Shown here piece by piece: positions 1 through 12,147 of a stretch of DNA of 64,000 nt. The notes beneath the pieces are model-generated. The model searched no databases, was not told the origin of the DNA, and saw only the letters and a list, made by a program, of their open reading frames with translations. This stretch comes from Ipomoea triloba (Eukaryota > Streptophyta > Magnoliopsida > Solanales > Convolvulaceae): NCBI RefSeq assembly GCF_003576645.1, contig NC_044917.1, forward strand, positions 23,897,201 through 23,961,200, written 5' to 3'. Position numbers and translations under genes: made by a program. Numbering within the stretch: the first letter of the stretch is position 1; each line of letters opens with the position of its first letter.

Positions 1-234
1 CAAACACATTTGAATTTTTGTTTTACATGTTTTGAAATTTTGTATATTCAAGTCGGAAAGCAAGAAGATTCCATTGTTCCTTTCGGGGTGGTTCATCATC
101 AGTTTGAATGTTGCACCACCCAGAACCTAGAGGTTAAATACCCAAGATTGCTCAATTTGAAAGTCATTATTAATCTATGTATTTATACATTATATTTTGT
201 ATATAATTACAAAATAAGGAGGAAAATGTCAAGA

Positions 235-393
235 TTTTTTTGGGTAAATCCACGAGGTATTTCTGATCTTTTTCCGATCGGTTAACGGTCTGGCTCGCTT
301 GCTACGGGAATCATCATTTGTAGGAATCAAACCCAAATTCTCCTGAAATTCTTCTCCACAAAGAGTGCCCACTTGCCACTTGAGCTACCCCAT
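235..393 (-). repeat. tRNA-derived SINE-like element
   Basis: Read on the - strand, this stretch has an A-box-like motif TAGCTCAAGTGG (375-387) and, about 40 nt on, a B-box-like motif GGGTTTGATTCC (323-334). It ends in a short A run, seen as T's at 235-241. Internal RNA polymerase III boxes followed by an A-rich tail are the pattern of plant SINEs. The target duplication is not clear: AAAATGTC lies left of the tail and AAAATTGTC near 408-416. A decayed tRNA pseudogene is the alternative. Confidence 0.55.
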
Positions 394-1684
394 TGATTGA
401 GTTTGTAGCATCAAAATTGTCTAGTGTTGTTTACCTCTTATGCGGAGTTTATCGGATACTATAAATGAACGAGATCTACCCAATATAATGTACACCATCG
501 AGTAGTGGCTGCAGGTTTTCTTAGTCATCCAAAAAAAAAGTAGCAAAAGACTTTGTCAATACCATCTCAATCGAGCGTGTTGCACTGAACCTTTTAGTAC
601 AATTTATCTCTCTTGTTTGATTTGTTGGCTATTACATAAGAGTTGTGTTTACTTTACTCGGTACATATCTTTTGATACTAGCGGTAATTTTACCTACCAC
701 AATTTTTTTTTTTTTTAAAAACGTAAAATTTCTTGAAGTGGGCTTGTGAATGCTCTATTGTTTTCTCTGTTCTTCTCTCTTTCATATTGACTTGCAGAGT
801 TTATGTGTAATTAGTTGAAAATTTTGAAAATACACCCAAATACTTTTAGGGTGTGTGGTTCAAATATTGGAACCAAAATGATAATGTAAATCAAATATTT
901 AAAATTTATAATAGATTTAAGTAGGATGAGTTTCCTTGTTTGGTAGTAATTAGTAAAAAAGAATTGGAATAAAAATAAATAAATCAATAAAATAAAAATA
1001 AATAAAATATATAATATCTCTCACACACACACACACATATATTTATATTAAAATCTCATATTTAATTCATGGACAATGTGATTTTTTAATTTTTTTTAAT
1101 TTTTTCTTCAATTTTTAATTTGTATTCCATCGTTTAAAAGTAGGGGATGAGAAGGGTAATGAGTTATATAATTACCCAATGATTTGAATTCAATAGTAGG
1201 ATAACAAAAATAGGAAACAAACATAGTAATGAATATAATATTGAATATGAGTTTTACTATGTATATTCCCAAATTCTACTCCCTCACTTTTACTTTCTGA
1301 TGTGGCAAACAAATGTTATTTTCATCATGTGGGTCCTTCGAAAATGTCCACATCAAGAATTTGCGAGTGGAGTAGAATTTGGGAATAAGAAAATATGAAT
1401 ATATATAGTATTTTCAATTAAATTCTATAATAGGGTACATAAGTCTCCAACCAAATGCCACCTTAATGTATTTCACACAATGATTTCATCTTTATGGTAC
1501 GTGTTAAATCAAAATAAATAATTAAATATATTTATTTACTAATGTAAAATATTTGTGATAATTTCTACGGAGTAAAAAGTATTTTTAACTAGAGGCGGTC
1601 ACGGTCTAAATTACGTTTCTCGTAACTAAAGACTTATCATTACTTGCACTTTAAGTTTAGATCGTAGACTTAATTAACTAAAAG
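394..1684. other. AT-rich intergenic stretch, no gene seen
   Basis: No ORF with recognisable protein similarity. It holds A/T homopolymers, a short (CA)n run near 1022-1036 and AT-rich spacer. I see no convincing element ends. Confidence 0.6.
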
Positions 1685-2283
1685 GAGCAAATACCAATTT
1701 TAATCCACGAGTATTAACAAAATAGTTGTTGTAGTTCACATATTTTATTTCTATCAATTTTCATTCACAACTATTGTTTCAGTACCAATTTTCATCCACG
1801 ACTACTATTTTAGTGTCAAAATTCATCGCGCCAGCCACCCATCCATTTAAAAATTAAAACGTGTCAAAATTTAAAAATTTTAAGAATATTTTTGTCATTT
1901 CCAAATTAAGATTAGAATTTAAGCATGAATAAAGTGATTTAAGCTCTAAGATTGATTACAATTCATGGTTCTCCTCCTCAAATTAAGGTAAGTTAAGGAG
2001 GAGACTTGCGAATTGTGATCCATCCTGAAGCTTAAATCCATTTACTCATGCTTAAATTGGAATATTAAGTTGAAAAAAGACGAAAACATTCTTTAAATTT
2101 TTAAATTTGGGCATGTTTTAAACGGATGGATGACCGGTGCGATGAATTTTGATACTAAAACAATAGTCGTGGACTAATATTGGTAATAAAATAATAATCG
2201 TGAATGAAAATTGATAGAAATAAAACATATAGACTAAAACTGTCATTTTATTAATACTCGTGAACCAAAATTGATATTTACTC
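1685..2283. mobile_element. Fold-back MITE with about 160-bp terminal inverted repeats
   Basis: The left end GAGCAAATACCAATTTT is matched by the reverse complement of the right end (GAGTAAATATCAATTTT), and the similarity runs inward for about 160 bp, including the motif CATCCATTTAAAA. Even the centre is partly self-complementary, so the whole element can fold into one hairpin. It has no coding capacity. Flanks TTAACTAAAAG and TTAATTAAAAG suggest a 9-11 bp target duplication with one mismatch, which would fit a Mutator-like MITE, but the exact edges are uncertain. Confidence 0.75.
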
Positions 2284-2426
2284 TTTAATTAAAAGGTCAA
2301 TCATATTTGTGAAATATGAAAATGCGAGGAAATAAAGACAAAATTCTCACATATTCATACTTCCATAGTTTGCATAAACACAAAGAAAAATGTTGCATAA
2401 AATAATAAAGAGGAAAAAACAAGACT

Positions 2427-2504
2427 ATGGAAGGTGGTGGCTCAGATGCAATGAACGGCGCCGCCAAATCGTCAAAGTTGGCTGGCTATAGCAGCTGGGA
2501 ATGA
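2427..2504 (+). CDS. Small ORF of 25 codons, unknown
   Basis: An ATG opens a 25-residue frame beginning MEGGGSDAMNGAAKSS and ending in Trp-Glu before TGA. It is much richer in G+C than its AT-rich surroundings (it contains GGCGCCGCC) and has purines at -3. It could be the first exon of a gene or a relic of one, or chance. No splice-linked downstream exon was recognised and no function is proposed. Confidence 0.2.
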   Translation: MEGGGSDAMNGAAKSSKLAGYSSWE

Positions 2505-4528
2505 AGAAGACAAGCCTTTAAACCCTTTTATTTGTGATTACTTATCTTATTAGGCTAAATCATTTGATAATCACTTTATCATGTTTCTCTCTACATTGAT
2601 TTGATACATTTCTCGATGGTTAATTGAATTCTTAGGATTGTACCTCAAACCTGATACTTGAACTATATTCTTACTAGGAAGACTTGATAGAAGAGATCTT
2701 CAACTGATCAAAAGTCTCAAATGTTTTGAACCCTACATATTGACAATAATGTCAACACGATATTTTATTGAGTTTTTAATTTGGATGAGATGGAGGGGAG
2801 AGAAAGTATGAGAGAGGAAAGATAGGGGTTCTTGCATAAAGAGTGATTTTTTAAAAGTAAAGCGAGTCCCATCAGAAAAAGGAGAAAAAGTGCACCAGCA
2901 CTCAATGTGCATGTGCGGATAGCAATCACCCTATTTTTTTTAGATTTTGTTTTTCCTTTTTATTTAAACAGTTTGAGCAACTGTTGAAGTTGTTAACTTA
3001 TTTTGAATTGATCAATTAATTGAGTTAGGTATGATAAACTTTTGCGGAGCTGCTAGTTTGTAAAATTTTTCAAAAAGGTTTAACTAACACTAGAGTTAGA
3101 AATTGATATGTTTGAAACTTCTCCCTCAAAATGTCACTTCCCACTATGCTTTATGTATGTTATCTAGATTGACCATAGTCGTCAAAAACTAAGGGTGACT
3201 TTGCTTGGGTTACTTTGTTGAATTCCAACTATATATATAAAGAAAGAGATTTCCCAAAGCTAACTTGGATAACTACTATAAAACCTCTATCTTCTTTTCC
3301 CCCCTTTCTTTCTTTCTATTTTTCATAAGATCGAGTATGTTTTTTGGAAACAATAAAATATTAGTTAATTTATTAGAGGTTATGATGTATTTTTCAAAAT
3401 ATAAATAATTATTTATTTAAAAAAAAATAGAAATAATTATGTGTAAGTATATAATTATATCTTTCATTTTGTAGTAAAAAAAACTGAAATAACTCCAAGT
3501 AACAAATGTTTTCTTTTACAAAATACAATGAAGTGAGATAAGAACAAGCCAATCTGGTAAGAAATAAAGAAAAATGGTCAAATCCACCATTGAACTATAT
3601 ACAAAAAATAATTAGGTCATTGAATTTTTAAAAGTTGCAATTAAACATGTTAATTAGTCAATTTGATGCAATTAAACTGATAAATTGTTAAATAGTTACA
3701 ATTAAGTCAATTATCCAGTCAATTTTAGGTAAAATATGGTAAATATATGACATGTGAATTTTTAATTAAAATTTTTTAAATATAATTTTTTTTTTAAATA
3801 TAATGGTTTCCAACAATAAACCTCATTGGGCGTCGACTGACTTCAGTCTTTTCTTGATTCAAGACGTAGCGTTGTGGTTTACCATGGAGGGGTGTGGTTA
3901 AAATTTACTTGTCACCAATTGGTTTTAAAAATGATATAACAACCAGATAGCCAAAGAATTCCGTGGTTAAGTGTGCTTGATTTACAATGACCTATTGAGA
4001 AATAAGCATAGCGCAACGTTGAGATCCAACAAAAGTAATTGTTTTAGATGCACCAAATTGGCAAGTTGATATATTCAATTGCCACATTTTAAAGTTGAGA
4101 GGCCTAATTACTTTTATTGTGTATAATTTAGAAGGCAGTTGAATGTAATAAATCAATCACCCCAATGTTATTTAAATTTTACTAACCAACTTTAAATAAA
4201 ATAGCAGCAAAATTGATGGATTAACAATTATATTTACGAATGATTTATGATGGAAATTATGATTGAGGAAATCAAAATTGATGGACAACATGATTGATGC
4301 TATGGAAATTATGGACAGAATTGTTTACATTTAGAAAATATGTAAACACACTCTGTTTCTTGTCTTCTTACTTTCTCTATTCTCTCTTTTATCATATCAT
4401 TCTTTGTCTTTCTCACTCTTTCCCTAATTTGGAACATATAGTCATGCGATTCTGTTATTCTAATACGAAGTCATATTAATAGTGTTGTACATTCTTCCTT
4501 GTATCGCATTGAAGTATAAGATACCAAC
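2505..4528. other. AT-rich intergenic stretch, no gene seen
   Basis: About 2 kb with poly-T and poly-A runs and short frames only. Around 3570-4160 there is weak inverted similarity (phrases resembling 'aattaggtcattgaa' and 'caattgccaca' on opposite strands), perhaps an old MITE, but I cannot set its ends. Confidence 0.5.
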
Positions 4529-4552
4529 ATATATATATATATATATATATAT
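4529..4552. repeat. (TA)n microsatellite
   Basis: Uninterrupted AT dinucleotide run of 24 bp, at the edge of the GC-richer block that follows. Confidence 0.95.
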
Positions 4553-4985
4553 GTCGGTAGCCGGGCTCCGGGACATTACTACCACGGCGACTATCGACCC
4601 GAGCCCAAGTCAATAAGCGAGGAGGCCCTTCTCACTCAAGCTCAAGCATTTACTTTTCTAGTCTCTCTATTCCCAAGTAAAGGGTGAGTCCCATGCGTAA
4701 GTTTGTGGATCGCGGTCTCACACACTAATCCCGCGGAGAAAATGAAGTCTGCAGAAAGGAAGTTCAATGGCGCAAACGGGATTGGATTTCCACTCATAAG
4801 GAAGGAAAGTTAGATATCTTTGATGATCGAACAACTCATTCTGGAGAGCGGTGCTCTTTCTTATAGGGTTGGTTTGTTTGGGGGGATAAGATTGCTTCTT
4901 CACAAGCTTATCCCCGCCCCGACCAGCAGAGGTTGGTTGAAGATGATGTTACGCGGCGTTCAAAACCAGTCTTGAAGTTAATGAA
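4553..4985. other. GC-richer block of unknown origin
   Basis: This 430-bp block is clearly less AT-rich than its flanks and starts right after a (TA)n tract. It contains an ATG-less open frame on the - strand (4718-4903) with no recognised similarity. Its texture (words such as TTATCCCCGCCCCGACC) resembles plant organellar DNA, so an organelle insertion is one possibility. A fragment of a retrotransposon LTR is another. Neither is shown by the sequence alone. Confidence 0.35.
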
Positions 4986-5017
4986 TTAGAAAAGAAGAAG
5001 TAAGGAAATGAGATAGA

Positions 5018-5281
5018 GGTCCCTAATCAGGTGAGAACAATGTCCCATGTGAGAACATGAGGACAAATCCAAATCATTGATCTAGCAGATCTAACGGTTC
5101 AAAATAAAGAAATTTTGTAATAATTATGAAAAACACCCCGTTTATTTTAAAATTTTGTAATATTTATGAAAATGACCCCGCTTAGTTTTTACTTGATTTC
5201 TCATCCATCAGATCTTGCAGATCAATGGTTTGGATTTGTCCATACCCACCTGGGAAGTTTGTTCTCATATGATTAGGATTC
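5018..5281. mobile_element. MITE with about 65-bp imperfect TIRs, next to (TA)n
   Basis: The left arm (GGTCCCTAATCAGGTGAGAAC) and the reverse complement of the right arm (GAATCCTAATCATATGAGAAC) match over about 65 bp, sharing GGACAAATCCAAA and CATTGATCT further in. The centre has a direct repeat of a TTTTGTAAT-TATGAAAA unit. It has no ORF. A (TA)n tract abuts the right end, suggesting preference for TA-rich targets. A similar end style is seen at 28294-30007. Confidence 0.7.
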
Positions 5282-5321
5282 TATATATATATATATAGAG
5301 AGAGAGAGAGAAAGAGAGAGA

Positions 5322-6099
5322 GGAGTGGGTTCAAGTGTGAACCACTTGCCTAGGAAAGAAATGACAATGGATGTCATCCGTCTACGTGTCAAGATTTAAC
5401 GGATCAGAAACACTGATTTAAAAAAAAAACGAAAATAATTAAACATCGAAGTGCAAATAAAATATATTACAAGTGCAAGTAGCAGTTTCATATAGTGAAC
5501 CTAAGTACAAGTAAATTGTATTACAAATCAATACTAAGTTTGCAACTAATGATATAACTAGTTGCACCTAACGTTATAATTAGATGCACCTAGGTGCACA
5601 AATATTAACAAGGTAAATTACTTGCACTTGTAAGTGATTTTACTTGCACTTTTTACCTATAAATGTGCACCAGTCGTTTGCACTTATAACACAATTACTT
5701 GCACCAAAGTTTGAATTATTTATGAAAAAGTCACCGCATCGTTTTTTAAAAAATTACATCTGATTCGTTGATCTGGACACGTGGAAGGCTACGAAGCATT
5801 CTCATTTCTTTCTTGGGCGAGGGTTCGCACCTAGGGTGAGTGTTTCGAGATTCGATTTGGTCTTTTTTTATTTCGATTTCATTTTTTCGGTTTTAAAAAA
5901 ATTAAATCATTCAATTTAAGCCCCTTGAAGAATACTTCTTTATTATTATTGAAACCTATTGTGTTCCGTTTTTAACCGAACCGTTCGATTTTTAAGAATT
6001 ATGCACCATTCAATTTTTCGGCATATTACTAGTTTGGCTCGTTAAGGTTCGGATAAATCAAACCAAATTGCCCACCCCTATTCGCACCTAAGCGCCCCC
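5322..6099. mobile_element. TIR element with internal TGCAC motifs, split by a younger hAT MITE
   Basis: Left end GGAGTGGGTTCAAGTG pairs with the reverse complement of the right end (GGGGGCGCTTAGGTGCG) once the insert at 5832-6080 is ignored. Inward the arms share AAGAAAGAAATGA and ACGTGTC. The centre holds scattered GTGCAA/TTGCACC motifs. GA/TA tracts lie at the left and (TA)n plus (CG)n at the right. It has no ORF and is non-autonomous. Confidence 0.7.
5832..6080. mobile_element. hAT-type MITE, 249 bp, with 8-bp target duplication
   Basis: Ends TAGGGTGAGTG and, at the right, CCCACCCCTA are typical hAT termini. Perfect 8-bp direct repeats TTCGCACC flank it (5824-5831 and 6081-6088). Removing it restores the right inverted repeat of the host element at 5322-6099, which supports the boundaries. 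It has no coding capacity. Confidence 0.85.
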
Positions 6100-6314
6100 T
6101 ATATATATATATATGTGTGCGCGCGCGCGCGCAAACTACACAATTAGGTATGTTGCGTAATTAGGCATGCATTAGAAGTTGTACAATCATAGTTATATTA
6201 CAAAGTAATTACAAAAAAAAAAAGTCATTATGTTCTTTTGAAAAATACATTGCAGTGTGTTTTGATAATTAATTTTCAGGTATACAATCCGTTATGTGCA
6301 AATGTACAATCAAG

Positions 6315-6492
6315 TTTTTTTTTTTTTTTTTGGGAGTACTAGTGACTCTGTTACAATGTAGTATCTGTTCATAGCTACTTTCTCAACCTGCTGAAGCACA
6401 AAGAGTCAACAGTCGCCTCTACTGAGGCTCGAACCCACTCCTTACCATGTGTGAGTGTAAATCGGATGTCACTAAACCACAAGGTTTTTGGC
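6315..6492 (-). repeat. tRNA-derived SINE with 13-bp target duplication
   Basis: On the - strand the element has an A box (TGGTTTAGTGACA, 6467-6479) and a B box (GGGTTCGAGCCTC, 6424-6436) about 30 nt apart, then a tRNA-unrelated body and an A tail (T's at 6315-6332). It is flanked by ATGTACAATCAAG (6302-6314) and ATGTACAATTAAG (6493-6505), a 13-bp duplication with one mismatch. Size, pol III boxes, tail and duplication together mark a SINE. Confidence 0.88.
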
Positions 6493-6841
6493 ATGTACAA
6501 TTAAGTATGCATAAATGCACCACAATGTGTTTAGAAATGTACCCCCTGAGATATTTATGAACACGTGTTGGTGCATTCTTACATACCTGATAGTGCATGA
6601 CCGCGTTGCACGGAAAGGTCTGTCCACACAGGAATCAAATCCCACATATATATATATATGAGATTACATGGACTGTGCTTTTTGTGCAGACTTTATAAAC
6701 TTACACTTCTACTGTTCATGTTTTTTTTTTGAGAACTCTACTGTTCATGTTGTGCAGTTATTTTTGTTGTGCACATTAAAAGTTTTTAAAGTTCAATTAT
6801 AAATTATAAACTTTTAGATTTCTTATTAAATATCACAATGA

Positions 6842-7145
6842 TCCTGTTTGGTAAATAATTCGTCTATCGGTCAATTTTGGACTATTTGATCATTATTAGT
6901 TGTTTGACTTGATTAAAAAATTAATATAAGTGTTTGGTTAATAAGTTTTTTGTAACTTCAAAATACTAAATTTCAAAAGGCTACTCAAAGCAACCTTTTC
7001 AATTAGCCTTTTGAGAAAAGAAATTATACTAAACAACTATCAACTCATAGCTAATTTACCAAATACTTTTCAACAATCAATTAATATTATCAATTAATTA
7101 TACTTTCTAACCGAATTAGCTAACCGCCATTTACCAAACTGGGCC
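6842..7145. mobile_element. PIF/Harbinger-like MITE
   Basis: The ends TCCTGTTTGGTAAAT and ATTTACCAAACTGGGCC are inverted repeats. Internal words (AAAAGGCTACTCAAAGCA, ATTAGCCTTTTGAGAAAAG) are shared in opposite orientation with the element at 11568-11854, so both belong to one family. Flanking AAT/AAT would be a 3-bp duplication. It has no ORF. Confidence 0.7.
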
Positions 7146-7542
7146 AATAGAATTTAAAATAATTTAGAGAAAACTTTTAAAGTGTAAGTCTATACGTTCG
7201 TATGGGAAGATTCATTCTCTCATCGTCTATATACACACATACTCACTTGCATTATATTAATTTATTTATATTATCACTGAAATAACTAATTAATTAGAAA
7301 TGGGTCTCAGTGTCTCACATTTTCATGAAAATAATTAAATCCTAACTAATGCGCGCGTCATAATCTGAAGTCATTGCCGGTGACGGTAATTAAACCCACC
7401 TTTTTAACTGTAAGCTTTCAAACCACATCTATATATTTATTTATTTATTCGAAATAAAGATAATTAATTGAAAGAGGTAATTTAATTATTTATTACCAAT
7501 TCAGTCAAAAATTAACGAACCTCTTGTGAAGACTATACCATA

Positions 7543-7657
7543 TGTGGACCGGAGCCACGTGTCCCACGAACCCGGCCGGGCGGGCCATCCTCCGTGGACT
7601 TTGGCTAAACCAAATATACGGTTGGTGTGGGTTCACTGAACCTCTCCGGTCCACCAC
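7543..7657. other. GC-rich imperfect hairpin containing a G-box
   Basis: GTGGACCGGAG near 7543 and its reverse complement CTCCGGTCCAC near 7645-7657 bracket a GC-rich block in very AT-rich DNA. The interior contains GCCACGTGTCC, an ACGT core as in G-box/ABA response elements. It may be a small MITE, a conserved promoter fragment or a relic exon. Nothing decides between these. Confidence 0.4.
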
Positions 7658-7659
7658 CG

Positions 7660-10478
7660 CCTCTTTTTTCTTAAAAAACAACTTTTTTACTTCGTCTTTT
7701 TATATAATTCAAATTTTCTGTATTTATCAGATTATATTATACATCCTATGAATTTACTTTCAATCACATGACCATGAAGAGGTAAATTGTACCAATATAC
7801 TCTTTCGTCGGAAGCAAAATGTTTTAAGCCAATTTTCAAAAAATTAAAATTATATATAATGGGGATATTTTTATAATTTTCTTTTTAACATTACACGATA
7901 TTATAATTAGATACCACTAATACCTAATAGTCACATCAAATTTTCAAAAAATCAAAATTATAGAGTACTATTCTTGGACATGCATCACTTAATTGATTAA
8001 CTAATCCAAATAGAATTAATAGTTCTGATTCGCTAATAATTGCAGAGGGAGAGTACTACTATACAGGCATCTTTGGAGAGTATTACTATATATACAAGCT
8101 TTAATAACACTGGAATTTATGAGATTTACAAATGATTTCAACTTTCATGAACTGAACATGGAATTTTCACCTTTGATGTTTCAACGTGTGTCCACATTCA
8201 TGAACTGCATTATATTGTTAGTATGATGTCCACATCCAAGTAATTGCTGTTTAAGACTTGAAAGTCTTTATATATTTAATTAATAATTAAATGTGTTTAG
8301 TGTACGAATCAAAGTTTTAGTAGAAGAATCCAGCAAACTGAAAGGGAAGAAAGTATGATGAGAATTGAATTCAATCCATGTGGGTTTTTGTTGTCGCCTA
8401 GTGTCATTCGAAACCCATGTCGATCTCCCAATGTTGATTCAAACTGCATTTTCTAGACTTGTTGCAGTACAAGACGACTTTTGAACTCCATGGGGGACCC
8501 ACCTTGGTCACATATTTTTAGGTGAATTTTGAAGTCTTCTCCCACTCTGTTCATTTTACGTGTCATATTTATTATTAATGACAAAACGAATGTGAAACTG
8601 TATAACCAATTATTGTCTGTGAGATGAGTTGACTCAAGATAAAATGTAATACTTATACCGGTAAATGCAATATTAAATAAAGAATAAAATGTAATATTTT
8701 TATATAAAAATATTATTTTTTTCATCAAAAGTAGTGTATTATATTTTCATTTATAAGTGCAACATTACTTATAAGGAAAAATATAATATTGATCCGATCC
8801 AACCCAATCCCTTCATGGATCCTGATATGTGAGACGGTTTCACACAAGTGTATTATTTAAATGATGTTTTCTTATAGAGAACATATCATATCAATTATTA
8901 AAGTTTATTACAAACTGTTTCAAAATATAAGTTCATTACAAACTATCACAGTTTAAGTAGTACTCCGTATTCATCATTTAAGATAGATATATGAACTACC
9001 CTAGTTTTGTGTGAGTACATAATTTAAAGAGAATTTTACAGTAAATTACCATGTTTTTCCAACGAATAGTACCATAGAAGTTTGGTCATATAATAATATT
9101 GTAAAAAGTGTTATAATTTAAGGAGAAGTTAAAGAATGCAATAGTCTTTAGGTGGAGTATTCAATAACAGTGGTCAACGGAAATCCTGGTTGGCGCTAAT
9201 TAATTGGGCGAAGACAACATCATGGGTGTCGTTTTAAAGGGGTGAAAGCGAAAATGGTGGATAGGAATATGTTTAATGTATGTATATATAATATATGGTC
9301 TTCAAAGATTCAATAAATTGCATGCTTAGTTAGTCAACCAGTATTGGTCTGCGTCGTTTGAATCTTCGTAAAGAACAAGATTAAAATCCACCCAATTGCA
9401 TGCATGCACCCCTCAATGCACAATTTTGACACGCTTCTTCTACCCTCCCTGCCCTACTATTGTTTGTACTCTTCTTCCTTAATTCATCAATTCTTTTTCC
9501 CAAAATTCCTTCACACCACTTTTCACACGCAAACCTAACTTAGGTGCATCCGAACGATATCATATGATGACTCAATTACACTAATTAAGTCAATATGTAT
9601 TATTTATTTTCGTACGTGAAAATTATATGGTGTATGTCCCGTTCATTACGAAAAGACCAGATTAGTAGATGACTCTCACTCTAATTCATTTTTAGTATTC
9701 ATTGTTGGAAACCCTTGCTGTAAATTGTGTTGTTTTTATTTTTATTTTTATTTTTAATTTAGATTTATGGCTAAAAAACTATTGTGGCTGGTCAAAAATC
9801 GACAATTTAATTTTTAGATGAAAATTAAGGTTCTAACTAGGTTCAATTTTTTTTATTGAAAGCACTGACTTTGATATGAAAAAAATTAGTATCAAGAAAA
9901 GTAAATCCAACCTCAGGGAGGGTTGGGGTTGTCGATTTCTTTTTCTTGGATAGGTCGGAATGTGTAATTTTTAACAAATTATTTATTTTTTCTTTTTAGA
10001 GCTAGAAAAACATATCTCATAATAAGTACGTAATCCTCTTTACGTTTCTTACAATTGCAAGTGTAATAAAAGAAAGATAATAATAAGACGGTAAAAGAGA
10101 GCTCATAACCCACCAGAGATTTTTGTTATTTGCATATAACAATGATAGATTATATTAGAGTTTTAAAAAACTCATTGCAAGATTAAAAACAAACTAAATA
10201 TTTAAAATAATTTTTATAGAATTTAATTGTTACATTTTCTGTATAACACCAAACATATGTATTAATTTAAATATTCACGACAAATATATTTCTTGCCACT
10301 ACTTTTCAAAAAGGGTTAATTAGTAAGAAAAAACACGTACAAAACCACCTTTAAATCTTGAATTTAAAAACTCTAAACCACCTTTAAATCTAGGTTCAAG
10401 CCCCCCTGTCCCTGATCATATGTACCTAAAAAAAAATGAATCTTATAAGTAACATGGGGCTTGATAACCTCAAAAAGG
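7660..10478. other. AT-rich intergenic stretch with one degenerate repeat
   Basis: No gene seen. Around 8745-8855 a segment ending in GTGAGACGGTTTCACACAAG resembles, in opposite orientation, a segment starting near 27966 (ACACTTGTGTGAGACC). This suggests two decayed copies of one MITE family. The rest is AT-rich spacer. Confidence 0.5.
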
Positions 10479-12146
10479 AAGAATGAAATTTTGTTTTTTT
10501 TGTTTTTTGTTTTTTTTTTTTTGTCTTATATATTAATTGGTCTTTTCCTTTTTCGATGGCATAGTTTACACGTTATTTAAAATTCGTACTTTAGAAAAGC
10601 TCACTAATATTGCTTTACGAACTAATTTAAACTGTCCCCACAAATCCACAATGCAACAATTCTTGTGGGGGTGTAATAGCCATTTCAATAACTTTCTAAA
10701 AAAAAATAAATGTTAAAATAAAACTCAAATTACTCACATAAATTGTACTTATGATTTGGATTTGGTCAAAATGGATTCAAATTCTGTAGTTGAGATGATA
10801 AATTTTGATATATTATACACTTAAAATTGATAATTTGTAAATGATTTGATTTTCAAAGTGTACGTAGTGAGTTGGAAAATCTAGACCCTAGAAGGCCGCT
10901 TTTAAGTAGTATTTGTCCTACTTTAAAAAAATATTTAAGTTTACACTAGTGTATAAATACAATTCAACATTTTAAAGAATTTGAATTGTGTAGCATTGAT
11001 ATTCTCTCCCATACTCAAGTGGTGAGGGACCAAGGGTGAACTCAACTACACCCTCGGGGCGGACAGGGCCTGGGCATACTACATCTTTATTTAAAGTATT
11101 GCGTTCATCCCTGCCCACATCTTTATTTAAAGTATTGCGTTCAAGTAGTTGAGCCTCACTCATCTGAGGACATATTGGCATAAACGTACCTACTTGAATA
11201 CATTTAAAAAATAAGTCATGCAAGGATATGTTTTTTCTTGAACTTAAGCACCATTCTCAAGTGTTGGCACAAGGCCATAGTTTTGCTATTGGCTCGAGCT
11301 TACCAACTTGAATATCATTTAACTAGACATCAACTAATCAAGCCATCATCAAGTTGAATATCGTTTACCTAGACATCAACTAATTTAATAGATAAAACAA
11401 AATACGATATTACTTTGACATTTCTTAATTATAACTTTGAGTTGATTGATGAATGAATGAATTAATAAGTGGGGATCGGAGTGGGTTGCATGGCTTCAAA
11501 CTTCAAAGTCATCTAATTGCAATTAATGCCCACTCAGAAACGCAAGAATTGAAATTGCATACATATAGGCCTGTTTGGTAAATGGTTGTTGGCTGATTGG
11601 GTTGGCTGTTTGGGTTAGAAGGTATGATTTGTTGATAATATTAGCTGATTGTAGAAAGTTGTTTGATAAATTGGCTGTTAGCTGATAGCTATTTGGTATA
11701 ATTTCTTTTCTCAAAAAGCTAATTGAAAAGGCTGCTTTGAGTAGCCTTTTGAATTTTAGCATTTTGGAGTTACAAAAAGCCTATTAACCAAACAACTAAT
11801 AGTGATCAAATAAGCCAAAATTGGCTGATAGGCTGATTATTTACCAAACAGGGCTATAGTCTTTCTATTCAAAAGTTAGGTTGTGTAGAGACATATTTTT
11901 CCTTGAACTCAATAAACTATTTTTGAGTCCTAATCCAAGATTATCTTTATTTTGCTATTGACTCGAGTCTACCAACTTGAATATCATCTATGATTTAACT
12001 AGACATTTTAATTAACAAATAGAATATGATATTAATTAATTTCACATTTCATATATAATTACATCTTTGAGTGGATTGATGAATGAATGAGTGAATAAGT
12101 GGGGTGTGGGTTGCATGACTTCAAAAAAAAAAAAAAAAAAAAAAAA
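10479..12146. repeat. Tandem duplication unit 1 (1,669-bp period)
   Basis: This unit is repeated with no difference that I could see at offset 1,669 in 12148-13800. It runs from AAGAATGAAATTTTG to a poly-A tract and contains a Harbinger-like MITE and a 36-bp stutter (11081-11143). It has no convincing gene. Small frames within it appear in both copies simply because of the duplication. Confidence 0.9.
11568..11854. mobile_element. PIF/Harbinger-like MITE, copy in duplication unit 1
   Basis: Ends GGCCTGTTTGGTAAATGG and TTTACCAAACAGGGC are inverted repeats and the flanks read ATA on both sides. It is the same family as 6842-7145. The same element recurs at 13237-13523 because the whole region is duplicated. 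Confidence 0.75.
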
Positions 12147-12147
12147 N
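12147..12147. other. Single ambiguous base at the duplication joint
   Basis: The only isolated N in this part of the window lies in the poly-A tract exactly between the two 1,669-bp units, as expected at a scaffold or contig join. Confidence 0.95.

Noticed and set aside
323..387. True tRNA gene from box A and box B
   Set aside because: No cloverleaf or anticodon arm that I could fold; the A tail fits a SINE.
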